Shown in pieces: positions 21,635-32,145 of a DNA stretch of 64,000 nt. Origin of the DNA: Leishmania mexicana MHOM/GT/2001/U1103. Taxonomy: Eukaryota; Euglenozoa; Kinetoplastea; Trypanosomatida; Trypanosomatidae. Made by a program: the position numbers and the translations under genes. The notes beneath the pieces were generated by a model. It did no database searches. It was not told the DNA's origin and saw only the letters and a list, made by a program, of their open reading frames with translations. The stretch lies in the NCBI RefSeq assembly GCF_000234665.1, contig NC_018338.1, positions 377,084 to 441,083 on the forward strand. Reading direction: 5' to 3'. How positions within the stretch are numbered: the first letter of the stretch is position 1; every line of letters starts with the position of its first letter.

Positions 21635-24000
21635 CTGCGGCGGGGGGTGGTGGAAGGCGCATCAGGCGTTTCCTTTTTTCTGTCACCCATTTCTACGCCT
21701 TCTCGTGCCTTTCACTGCCTCTTCCTCACCCTTTTTTTCTTTTCCGCGTACACGCTGGATTTGCAGGCACACCCCGTATACATGAGTTCATGTTGCCGTC
21801 GCTTGTCGATCACATGTTGCTCTCTCTCTCTCTTACCGAAGACTCGCCTGTTTTGTTTTTGTTTTTTTGTGCTGCCGACTTCTGTTTTTTTGTTTTTTTC
21901 GTCTTTCTAGTGGCACCGGGTCTTCACGCTGATGAGTGGCTTCTTAGCTTCCTCACACGTGCTCTGTGTTCTACGAAGAAGCATGTATGTGTATGCTTAT
22001 GTGCGTACGTGGCATGCATTCTGTTGGCAGCGCATCCTTCGCCCAGCACGCTTCGTTTGTCCGTCCTTCTCCTCCTTGGTGCTCTCTCATTCACTCTCCC
22101 GTGGCTCAGAATTCGACCCCGAAAGATCGGGTGATCGGTGGGGCTGACAGGAGAGCCGATAGCAAGAAAAAAAAGAGTACGATGTGGAAGAGGGGGAGGG
22201 ACGGTGAACGTAGCCGATGGTGACTGGGTGCATGCAACATACAGCACATAGAAACGTGCGCATGCGTACATGAGGGTCGAGAGGCAAGAGAAGACTGTGA
22301 ACAAGGCAGCGAAAGCACTGTTTTCGGTCCTCGTGACCTCCTGCACGCTGCTCTTGCTGCAGTGGCTACTCTTGCATTCCTTGCACTCTTTTATCCATTG
22401 CCATCAGCTCCCTTGTGTTTGTGTGTGTGGGTGTGTCTACGAATCTGTCCTCTCACCCCATCCCCGCACTCGGCCTCTTGCCCCTCTTCCTTTGTAGACG
22501 TCAAGCAGCACACCGCACAGCACGCACGCTGTGAGCAGCAACGGAGGACCCAAAATGGAGAGAAGGGGCAACTGAAGCGCATCTTTCTTTTTTCCGGCTC
22601 TGCTCCCCCCCCCACCACTTCATCTGCGTGTTTGTGTGTCTGCGCTTGGTTTGCCTTCACCCCTCCTCCTCTCCCTCGGCACCGCATGCTGTGGAGAAGA
22701 CTGGCGGCGCGAGAAGGTGAATGAGCGCTCTCTCATTTCCGTTGCTTTTTTTTAATTTAGTATTGTTGTTGCGTGCTTATGCATCTGCGTGCGCACAATA
22801 TGCAGTACTAGTGATACAAAAATGCTGGTCTCGCTGGGAAGAGGGATGCGGGACTGTTGGCGCGAGAAGGGGAAGTTGAGAGAGCGAGAGAGGAACCCAT
22901 AGAGTGAAGCCTCAGCAGAGAAGAGCGAAGACACTTTGAGCCGGCTGGCAGAGAGCAGTCGCTTGCTCTCTGGGTAACGGAAGAAATACGGATAAATGCA
23001 ATGGTGCACCATCGACACACATGCAAGAGTGCGAAGAGAGAGAGAGATGCGGGATCAATGGGAACGGGGGGGAGAAGAATTGGAGGATGCACGAGTTGCA
23101 TAGAATGGTGGAGGAGATTTTGTGTGTGTATGTGTGTGGTTGGCGAGATGTGCTGTGGCTGGGTGTTGTTTTTCTTTCAAGGCCACTGCTGTCCCCGCCC
23201 CTCTCTCTTCGCCCGTCGTAACCTCCATTTAGCGCTCTCTCCACCCATGAGTAGAATGACCGCGCGTCCATTCAACTCCCCACTCTTACGCTACGCAGCT
23301 GCTCACTCTCTCATGTGTCTTGCTTTACCGTGCTTCCCTACTCTGGAGTGTTCTCTTGCGGACTGCTTGTGTTTGATGAGGATGGTCTTGTCCTTTCTCA
23401 TCTCTTGTTGCTGAAAGCTTGCATGTTTGCTTGCTTTGCTCTCTCCGGCCTTTGCACCCGTTCCCTCCCCCCCCCTCCTCTCTTTTTCGAAGGTCAGCAG
23501 CCCCTCCTCATGCTTTTCCCTTCCAATCTGGACCACCCATACCTAACCCGAGCCCCCCCCCTCCTTCTCTTGTGGGTCTTTTTTCTCTTTGTGCATGTGT
23601 GTACGTGTTTGTGTGCCTCGCGGAGACGTTTTTGTCCTGTTTCAAGGTGTATCTCCCTGTACTCTGTTTTTTTGTCTTTCTTTCGTTTTGCTAGCCGATC
23701 CCGTATACTTTTCGAGGGAGTTTTTCCTTGTATGTGTGTTCCTTGTATGTATGTCTGTCTGCGTGTGTGTGTGTGTGTGTGTGCTCCTCTCCTCCTCCTC
23801 TCTTTCATGTTTTTATGTTTGTGTTGTTTGTTTGTTTTTTCGTTTCGGGGGAAAGAGGCGAAAGCACGACAAGAAAAATCACGCACACAAACACGCGCAC
23901 ACGCACACGCACAAAAATGGGAAGGAACGCCTTCCTTCCCATTTTACGGTTTTCTTTTGCTGTTTCGCACACCTCCTCTGTGCCTTCATCTCGATACATT
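20701..24000. other. Gene-free stretch
   Basis: Mostly pyrimidine-rich DNA with a TA-GT compound repeat at 21600-21634. A distinct A/G-rich patch at about 22810-23060 contains GAGA-type runs. Frames such as 23315-24007 are stop-poor low-complexity artefacts. I see no gene or RNA. Confidence 0.55.
21600..21634 (+). repeat. (TA)n-(TG)n compound microsatellite
   Basis: About seven TA units run directly into about ten GT units. Confidence 0.9.
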
Positions 24001-24440
24001 CACATGAACGCACACCCATACGAATACATGACCCACAAAACTAAAAGAGCGACGCAGCGAAAAAAAAGAAAAAAAAAAAAGAAACCCCTCACGCACACAC
24101 TAGACGCGTGCACGCAGAGACAGGAGACGCATGGGGTAAGTAACGAGAGAACGGAAGGTGTAGGACACTTTTCTGCGCGTGATTCATATCAGCACGACGA
24201 ATCGCGGCATACGCTCAGCAGCAACGATACCAAAAAAAAGCACACACACACACACATGCACACACATGCACAAGGACAGCAGAAAGAAAAAAACGACGGA
24301 GAATGCTTGTCGAATAATCCGCACACGGAAGGAAAGAGAAGCGCGAGTGCGGTGGAAACCAAAAAAGAAATCGAAAAAAAAGTAGAGAAGGTGGAGAACG
24401 CAGAGAGGGTTTTTTTACAGAAAAAAATGTTACGCAGGTC
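24001..24440. other. A-rich patch on the + strand
   Basis: A-runs, CACA runs and GAAA-type purine sequence dominate, the reverse of the surrounding T/C bias. No start-to-stop frame looks like protein. The patch begins and ends abruptly. Confidence 0.5.
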
Positions 24441-24570
24441 ACTACGCAGCGCTTCGCTTTTGCGCGTGTATTTCTTGGCAGGGACATTGCTTCATGTGTA
24501 TGTGCTCCCCTTTTTTCTCTCACTTCATTGTACACGTCGTCGATATGCCCTTCATGTAATGTTTTTTTTT

Positions 24571-24605
24571 TGTGTGTGTGTGCGTGTGTGTGTGTGTGTG
24601 TGTGT
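24571..24605 (+). repeat. (GT)n microsatellite
   Basis: About 17 GT units with one interruption, preceded by a T-run. Confidence 0.9.
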
Positions 24606-25682
24606 TTGCCGCCCTGCCGTTTGCTTGCCTCAAGACTCCTTGCTTTTACGCTGCCCTCTCTTCTTCTTTTCCATCCCTCTTCTTATAAAAGATCTCCTCT
24701 TCTCCTTGTGTTGCACCTTAGCCGCCTAACCTGTTCTCTCTGTCAGTGGATGTTCGGCACTTCTCCACCGTTCGCTGCCGTTCCGGTTTTCACGAGATCC
24801 TTTTATTTTCGGGTCTTTTTTTTTTACCTCTGCCCCGTACTTTCACCTCCCTCTCCCTTCTGTGCACCTCACATCTGCGCTCTGGTTCAACAGAGTTCGC
24901 ATTTTCTTTTGTGACTGCCGTTTTGTTTTTTTTTGCTGTTGTTATATGTGTGTGTATGCGTATGCTTGTACCTTGGTGTGTGTTGCGCTTGTGCTCTCTC
25001 CGGTATAGCTTCTCCCTCTCCCCCCTCTCCCCCTCCCTCCCTCTACACGATGTGTGTGTGTGTGTGTGTTTCTTTTTTTTTTCTCTTTTCACTCATGTGT
25101 TTGTGAGCTTTTATATTTTTTTGCGTTTTTTCGTTTTTTTCTTCGGAGTTCTCTGTCTTTTCCCGTTTTGTTTTTTGTTTTGTGTGTTCCCTCCCTCCCT
25201 CCCCCCCCCCGATCTCTGGATCTTTGCGTTGTTTACTTCTCTGTTTGGTTGTTTAACACTTTTTTTTCATTTGCTGCCTCTTCTCCTTTTATATATCTCC
25301 CGCTCTCTTTCAATTTCTTCTCGCTTCGTTTTCTCTCCCTTTCGACACTTGCTTCCTCTCACCATCACCCCCTCCCCTCTTCACCCCTCTGGCTGCCTAC
25401 CTCGACAGCATACTGTGTACGTTTTCTTTTATATTTATATGTTTTTTTTTTAGGTTTTCGAACACGGAAAGGACGAAGAAGAAACGAGAAGCAGCTCTCC
25501 ATCTCCCTCCCACCTAGGCATCGCCGTCGCACGCGCGCACAAACACAAGCATGCGCATGGCAGCAGACCGATGCCTTGTTTTGTCTATCCCTTGCTGTTT
25601 CCATTTCTTCTTTTTTTTCCTTTTCGAGCGTGCTTCGGTGGGGGTTTTTTGTTACTTTCTTCCTACCGTCTGGTGGATCAGC

Positions 25683-25713
25683 CACACCACCACCACCACC
25701 ACCACCACCATCA
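25683..25713 (+). repeat. (CAC)n microsatellite
   Basis: About ten CAC/ACC units, ending in a CAT variant. Confidence 0.9.
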
Positions 25714-26860
25714 CCCCTTCTCTCTGTCTTTCTTCTTGTTCGAACAGACGCGCCTTTCCTCATGCACTCGAGGGCCCGTCCACCTACCCACCTCTCCCTC
25801 ACCCTTTCTTTGTCTTTCCACGATCTTATCCTCCCTTCTCCATGCGTGGGTCTGTAATGTATGTGTGTGCGTATGTATGCGTGTGTGTCTGTGTCTGTCT
25901 GTCTCCCCCTCCCCCTCTCTCTCTTCACAATTCCCCTCCTCTCCATTTTAGCGTCCATCTTTCGACGTTTGTTTGTTTGTTTTTATGTTTACGTCTGTTT
26001 TTTTTATATTTTAGGGGTTGGTTTTGTTTTTATTTTTCGTTGTCTTTGGTGCGCGCGTGCCGCTCCGCCACGCTGCGTCCGTTTTTTTTCTCCCTTCCCC
26101 TTCCCCTCCTCTCACACCATTACCGCCTTCACACCTCTCTTCGTTGCCGTCGTCTTGGGCTTAACCCCTCTTTCTCTCACCATCTCCTACATGCCATCAT
26201 CTTCATCTGTACCCCCCCCCTCTCTCTCTTGAGCGCCTTGTTTTCATCCTGTAATTTGCTTCTTGTCTTTGTTTCATCTGCGCATGCCATGATTCCCCCT
26301 CTCTCCCTCTCTGTTTTATTTTTCTTTCGGTGCTTCTGTTGTTGGTGTTTTTTTTTTATGTTTCCCCCTCCCCCGCCTCCACCCTTTCATCGCGCAACAC
26401 GTTCAAACACACCTTCGTGAGGGGCATGCCACGTTCCATTTATTTGCTTGCTGGTTTGGTTCTCTTCCTTTGCCGGGGTGTCGGTCAGCTGTGCTCCTCA
26501 CACACACACACACACCTACATGCACATATATACACGACATGACAAGGAAAACAGAAACTCCGTTGTTTTCTGCGGCTGTTTCTAGTGTGTGTGTGTGTGT
26601 GTGTGTGCGTGATTTTTTAGCAGGACGTACACGGACGTCAATGGGGGCTTCTTCCTTGGCTTCTTTGCTTCTCTTTTTTGATTTTTTTTTACGTTGGCGT
26701 TCCAGAGCCTATCCCCATACGCATACACTTTCTCTGGCTCGCTCACTTTAATGTGCTCACACAGGCGTCGGTGCACATACATACGCCACCTTCACATGCC
26801 CAGAGACATGCCCCTCCCCCTCCTACCTTGATTTCGTTCCTTGTGTCTCTCTGTGTGTAT

Positions 26861-26886
26861 GTATATATATATATATGTGTGTGTGC
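26861..26886 (+). repeat. (TA)n-(TG)n compound microsatellite
   Basis: About seven TA units followed by about five GT units. Confidence 0.9.
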
Positions 26887-26950
26887 ATGAGTGCAACGTA
26901 CGATTGTGTGTATGTGCGTGGATGCAGTGTTGGGCTGATGTCTTTTTCTG

Positions 26951-28216
26951 AGTTTTGAAGGGCAGGCTCGAACCGGTGGAGAGAGGAGTGAATCCGGGAA
27001 AAAAATTTTGACTTTCAAAGACAACGTGCAAAAAAAAAGGAGGCGGAGACGTGCGTCGGATGAGGGAACAAAAAAGCATAAACACGGTTGGGAAGGTTTT
27101 GAACAAGCACGCAAGATTAAGCGAAACACAACAACAACAGCAAAAAAAATAGAGAGCCGCGGTCAGCAAAGCAGAACAAGACTCGGCTTCGCACAATGCT
27201 GCTGTCTGCATGTGTATGTTTACTGCTTCCTTCGCTTGGTCCTGTGTTCACGAAACGAAGCGCCTCAGCCCCTTCTGGCCGCCGCACCCATCCCCTCTCG
27301 AAACACACGCACACGCACACGCACACACACAGCTGTATTTTTCTGCTCCTTTCTTTGGTGTGTGCGTGTGTGTTTTCTGCGTTACTGGTGAGGAAGAGCC
27401 CTTGTTACTACTCCAACACCCACCGCATGTTTCTCCTCTGCATTATCCACGCCAGTCTTGCTTGTTAAAGGAGGTCAGTAGAGCAACTCTCCAGGTGGTG
27501 CCCAGCGTCACCGCGCGCGCTCCCACCCTCCCTCTCTCTGGACTCACTCGTCTTCCCCGGCAGCTAAACTGCTTGCATGTTTGTTTCGCTCTTTTGTGTG
27601 TGTGTGCGTGTGCGATGCCCTGCCTTTCTTCAGTTTCTTTTTTTTCGGCTTCGTTTCTTTACCCCCCCCCCTCGCGCCTCTGTGGCGTGCGAAGTGCGAG
27701 TCGCGTGTGCATTCGTCTGTCTGTGTGCTATTCAGTCGTAACACCCGCAGAGAGCAAGACACACATAAAAAAAAATATTCGAAACGGCGTGTCTCTTGCA
27801 CAAACCCCACGGCGGGGAACAGGGGCGCAAGAAGACATGCGAAGCAAGAGACGAGGAATGCAGATGACCGAGGAAAAACGGAAGTAGACAAAGCCAGCAG
27901 GTGGTAGAGAGGCGGTCAGTAGAGAGTGAGTCAGCCCGCTGCACTTGCTGCGCTGCCCCCGCACACCACCGCCACCACCACCCCCTGCAGAAGAGCGGGT
28001 AGTATGCACCCCGCTATATATCTCTCTTACCATCCTTCTTTTTTTCTCTCTCCTTCTCTCTCTGTCGCTCTTTACACCTTCTCCGCGCGCTTGGTACTGT
28101 TGCAGATCCACTAACATCCCGCCCCTCCTCCGCTACCATCCCGCCCATCCACCACCGCATCGAACGCATACGTTTTTTTTGTGCGTGTGTGTGTGTGTGT
28201 GTGTGCCCTACCACCT
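26951..28216. other. 5' flank of the kinase gene, no gene seen
   Basis: An A-rich patch (about 26990-27160) gives way to mixed sequence and then to C/T-rich sequence from 28000, with a GT run at 28180-28204. A secondary pyrimidine tract with AG at 28104-28105 could be an alternative trans-splice site. Confidence 0.5.
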
Positions 28217-28273
28217 TTGCTCGGCTTTTCTCTCTTGCGCGTCGGCCTTTCTCACTGACTCATCGCCGCGCAG
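28217..28273 (+). promoter_or_regulatory. Polypyrimidine tract and trans-splice acceptor
   Basis: A T/C-rich tract at 28217-28252 is followed by CAG with AG at 28272-28273, about 30 bases before the kinase ATG at 28303. The spacing supports that ATG over upstream non-AUG codons in the same frame. Confidence 0.5.
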
Positions 28274-28302
28274 CCTCTCACAGGCGTACGATTGGAGGCA
28301 CC

Positions 28303-29793
28303 ATGTCTGTTCTGCCGCCCAAGGTAAACGTCCCGGCGACGCCGGCGCTGGACGGAGTCGACATTCACTCTCTCTACGATGTCAATAACGGCAAGCTCCT
28401 TGGTAAGGGTGGCTTCTCCGAGGTTCTGGCGGTGCGCCACAAACCTACCGGCACTATACGCGCCTTGAAGGTGATGATACGCTCGCAGCTGGTTGGAAAG
28501 AAGGGCGAGATGGTGGCGCACGAGAAGGAGATTCTGCGCCGCACCTGCCACCCCAGCATCATCACGCTGCATGAAGCGGTGCAGACCCCTGACAAGGTGT
28601 ACTTCGCCCTCGACCTCATGAACGAAGATTTGTTTGAGTTTATTGTGCGCAACAAAACCGTCAACGAGGACCTCTCGCGCGCCATCATGCACCAGCTAAT
28701 GTCTGGTATTGCCTACCTGCACGAGCAGAGTATTGTGCACCGTGACATTAAGCCAGAGAACATCCTCATCAACGTCGTCGTCAAGAGTGAGGCGAACAGC
28801 CAGAGCACCTCTGACAACAGCGCAGCCAACGACGACTCCGAGTCGGCGACGCGCGTGGAGGGGCTCCAGGTGATGTCCGACATCAACAGCATCCCGCTGG
28901 AGAAGCTGAATGTGGAGGTAAAAATCGCGGACTTTGGTCTTGCCAAAGTTGTCATGGAGTGGGACGTCTGTAGTACGCCGTGTGGTACATCCTTTTACAT
29001 TGCGCCTGAGGTGATCCGCGGCATTGAAGAACAGGGTGCCAAGCCGCTCTGCACGAACCAGCGACTTGTCAAGAGCGTGGATGTGTGGTCTGCCGGCGTA
29101 GTCTTCTATGTACTTCTCTGCGGCCGGCCGCCGTTCCATGGTCAGGTGCGCACCGGGCAGGACCGTCGCGACCTCCTCCGCAGGATTGACCACGGTGTCC
29201 TCTTCAACCCAAATCACGGCTGGGACTCCATCTCCGCAGAGGCGAAGAACCTAATCCTAAAGATGCTTGACCAAGAGTCCTCGAAGCGGATCACCTCTGA
29301 GGAGGTTCTGCGACACCCCTTCTTCACTGCCCACGGCTATACGAAGCCCATCCTGGCGTCAGACCCACGCCGCCGCTTTATGCAGACTCAGCAGCTCTCT
29401 CTGAGAGCCAAGGTCCCCCCTGCGCCGGCGGCCGAGGCGAAAGCCAAGACCATGCCCCCCTTATCCGGCTCGGATGGTCAGCAGATCAAGGCCTCCTCGT
29501 CCGGTGGGGGGTCCTCCAGCAAGGGCAGCAGCAACAGCACGGGTAGCTTCCTTTCGAACATTAAGGACTTCTTCGGCCACCGCTCGAAGCACGCGTCGGA
29601 CATCTCGAAGGAGGATCGGCAGCGCATGCATGCCGAGTTGGCGGAGCTCCAGGCAAACGTGATCGCCGAGGAAGACCAGGAGGGGGATGTGACCTCCTAC
29701 AAGCCGTCGATGCCGGTGAAGGAGGCGAAGCCCGCGCGCATAGCCGTGATGAACGTGAAGGCAAAGGTGGGTCCCGACGCCTTGCGCAAGTGA
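28303..29793 (+). CDS. Serine/threonine protein kinase, CAMK-like
   Basis: The product is 496 residues from the ATG of MSVLPPK. The kinase domain is complete: glycine loop LGKGGFSEV (33-41), ATP-binding Lys56, HRDIKPEN with catalytic Asp148 and Asn153, DFG at 210-212, APE at 234-236, the DVWSAGVV helix, and the subdomain XI Arg in SSKRITSEEVLRHPFF. The order and wording of these motifs fit the CAMK group. About 47 extra residues (158-204), rich in Ser/Asp/Asn, sit between the catalytic loop and DFG, where most kinases have only a few. The tail from about residue 365 is polar, with a Ser/Gly run near 435-452, and carries no EF-hand or calmodulin site that I can see. Catalytic activity is expected; substrate and pathway are unknown. 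Confidence 0.93.
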   Translation: MSVLPPKVNVPATPALDGVDIHSLYDVNNGKLLGKGGFSEVLAVRHKPTGTIRALKVMIRSQLVGKKGEMVAHEKEILRRTCHPSIITLHEAVQTPDKVYFALDLMNEDLFEFIVRNKTVNEDLSRAIMHQLMSGIAYLHEQSIVHRDIKPENILINVVVKSEANSQSTSDNSAANDDSESATRVEGLQVMSDINSIPLEKLNVEVKIADFGLAKVVMEWDVCSTPCGTSFYIAPEVIRGIEEQGAKPLCTNQRLVKSVDVWSAGVVFYVLLCGRPPFHGQVRTGQDRRDLLRRIDHGVLFNPNHGWDSISAEAKNLILKMLDQESSKRITSEEVLRHPFFTAHGYTKPILASDPRRRFMQTQQLSLRAKVPPAPAAEAKAKTMPPLSGSDGQQIKASSSGGGSSSKGSSNSTGSFLSNIKDFFGHRSKHASDISKEDRQRMHAELAELQANVIAEEDQEGDVTSYKPSMPVKEAKPARIAVMNVKAKVGPDALRK

Positions 29794-31257
29794 TAACCGG
29801 TCCCCTCTTTCCCTCACCGCCATTCAGCAGGCGGATCGCAGTACTCCGGCTGCGCATACATGCTGCCGCTTGCGCAGAGGAGAAGGGTTGTTGGCCCAAT
29901 GATCAACTTCTACCGCTCCACACTCCGTTACAACTGGCGTACACACGCGCGCGCACACAGCGCAGCTTGAAGACGCAGACAGATGCTTGCAGAGGTCGCC
30001 GTGCGCGCGGGTTTCTCTGCGCTACTCGCCGATGAGGAAAAAAGGGGTAAAATTGCGGCGATTTAAATCACGTATCACGTTGATGTTATCAACACCACCC
30101 GTAACCCCACCCCCACTCCCACCCTTCCTCCCTCCGGTCCCTTGTGTGTCTTGTGTTGTACTTTACGTCCTGTGCGTGTTCGGTCCTCCATCATTTCACC
30201 GCTGTACAGTCCTTTTTTTTCTTTTCTTTCGTTAGTGACTCTCGTGCCTCCCTGAACCCTCCCCCCCCCACTCATCTTATCTTTTTTCTGTCGTATGCTC
30301 ACACGCGGACAACCACGCACATGTGCTTTGGTGCCGAGAAGCGAGAGTGGTTACGCGCAAAGACCCTCACCATCTTTCCCTTACACACAAATCGTCGATG
30401 GAGCCGAGTGGAGACTCAGTGGAATAGAAGTGGAAAGTGGCGACAGGCGCAAACATGCGTGTGTTGCATCGATGCGCATGTACAATGGACGGCAGGTCCA
30501 CACCCTTCGCTGGATCGAACTGGTCCCTGTCCCGAATATCTCTGTCCTTTTCGCATCTCCTACTGCTCCCCTCCCTACTCTCTTCCACCTCCCATGTGGC
30601 ACCACATCAATGAAACGCTCTGCAGCAACGGAGCGACGCACTGCTCCTGTTTCTAATCAGTGTTCTCCCTTCGCCACATATCCGTATGCGTGTGGCTGTG
30701 GTGGTGGTGTGGGGTGTAGGGGGTGGGAGTGTTCGTTGTGCAAGTCGCTGCCTACTTGCTCTGCCCTGGTAGTGGTGATCCTCTCTCTTTCTGTGTGTGT
30801 GTGTGCTTTATTATATTATTCCGCTTCGTGCTTCCTTTGCTCTGCGCTTCTCACGTTCCACGTACAAACTGTGCGTACGTATCACGTACATCTTTCCCGT
30901 GTCTCGATGATTTCATCGTTTTTTTTTCCGTGTGTGCGTGTGTGTGTTTGTGTTTGTCGTTGCTATATCTTTATTTGCTTCCTTTTCTTTATCTTCGCTG
31001 TCGCATTCTTTTTTTGTTGTTCGTTCATTCGTTTCGCTCGCTCGTGTCCTCGCGTCCTTCAACCGCCACCACCCCCCTCCCCCGCTCCTTGCTGCTGTGG
31101 CCATCACTATTCACTCCGGTCCGTCGGTCAACGATTCTCGCGCAAAACCAGACAAAATTTGCAACGAGACAGAGACCGACGCACGCCATGCGAACGCCAG
31201 TAAACCGGAAAAGAAGTGCGTGCACCAGTGTCCCTGCGCTGTGGCCTGTGTGTTTCG
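29794..31257. other. Kinase 3' UTR and intergenic sequence
   Basis: No gene seen. Mixed sequence after the stop, then C-runs, T-runs and a GT run at about 30930-30958. The sequence becomes GC-richer toward the SIDER-like element. Confidence 0.55.
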
Positions 31258-31562
31258 ACCTCCTCTGCCCGTCCGACAGAAGTCCAACGCCACTCTATCC
31301 CCATCCCTGCCACAGAGTCCATCGCGTGGCGCGAAGCAGTGGTATACACGCATGGCAGCAAAATGCCGACCCAGTCACCTGAGCACGACCTCCCCATCAA
31401 CGTCCACCCATCCACCGCTCTGCAGGTCGCCCCGACCCAACGCAGTCCAGGACCTGACCGGCTGCAGCAGCGGCAATGAATCGCACTGTCTCCTCCCCCT
31501 TCTCCTTGAAGTCGCAGGCACTAGACCCTGCGATGCCACGCTGGAGTGTTCCTCGTCATCAG
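31258..31562 (+). mobile_element. SIDER2-like retroposon, most degenerate of three copies
   Basis: This segment aligns by eye with the elements at 34198 and 56175. Shared landmarks, in the same order, are the CCTGCCACAGAGTCCAT block, a GCGAAGCAG block, GACCTGACCGGC, CAGCGGCAATGAATCG, GTCGCAGGCAC and the closing GATGCCACGCTGGAGTGTT. The middle is more divergent and shorter than in the other two copies, including loss of the segment between the internal GTCGCAG and the terminal block. SIDER2 elements are short, extinct Leishmania retroposons found mainly in 3' UTRs and linked in published work to mRNA destabilisation. Here it would lie 3' of the kinase gene in direct orientation. Confidence 0.72.
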
Positions 31563-32145
31563 AGCTCAACTAATGCTGGAGAAAAGAGAAAGGAGCGCTG
31601 GGTCGTCCGAGTGCTGCACACACACACCCGCATGTGAGCCTCTCCGTGTGGGGGCACGGGACTCGGATTTGCACTTTCTTCCCTTTATGCGAGCTTCTTC
31701 TCTGCTCCCCCCTCCCCCCAACCCCCACCCCATCGCGGCGCCTCTTCTCGGTCGGACCTTGTGCGCCTCTACACCAAAGTCGTCGTCCCCCGCCCCACCC
31801 CCTCCCTCTCTTTCTTGCTTTCCCGTGTGCTCTTCTATTGGTGACAAACATGTGTACCTGCCGTTGTCGATCACAACCTCGACATTGCTTCAAGAAACGA
31901 ACATTGGGTGTTCTCTTCCTCTCCCCTCCCACCTAAACCATCCACCCAGCTGTCTCCGCGTCCACAAGTAGCCTTGCTCACGTGCGAGGAGGTCAACTTG
32001 CCAGAGCACACGCGGGGCAGCCTTCGTGGGTACTCAGAAGGAGGTGTAAAACCTGGCTGGGGGCACAGCAGCGGCAGAGTAGCACCAGCACCAGTCACGG
32101 CGGGAATTTTAGTAGACAACACGTAGTCGAAACGGGTGCCAAGTA
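31563..32145. other. 5' flank of the RS-rich gene with splice-acceptor tract
   Basis: A T/C-rich tract at about 31908-31947 is followed by AG at 31948-31949, a plausible trans-splice acceptor. The remaining 200 bases before the ATG at 32146 are GC-rich and have no competing ATG in good context apart from short frames. No other gene seen. Confidence 0.45.

Larger units (their letters stand above)
24441..26950. other. Gene-free low-complexity stretch
   Basis: Very T-rich and C/T-rich sequence with GT runs. No coding frame is convincing; the long frames are Phe/Ser/Leu/Pro-rich artefacts of pyrimidine bias. Confidence 0.6.

Noticed and set aside
28189..28302. N-terminal extension of the kinase upstream of 28303
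   Set aside because: It translates a GT run and the splice-acceptor tract; the ATG at 28303 follows the acceptor AG closely.
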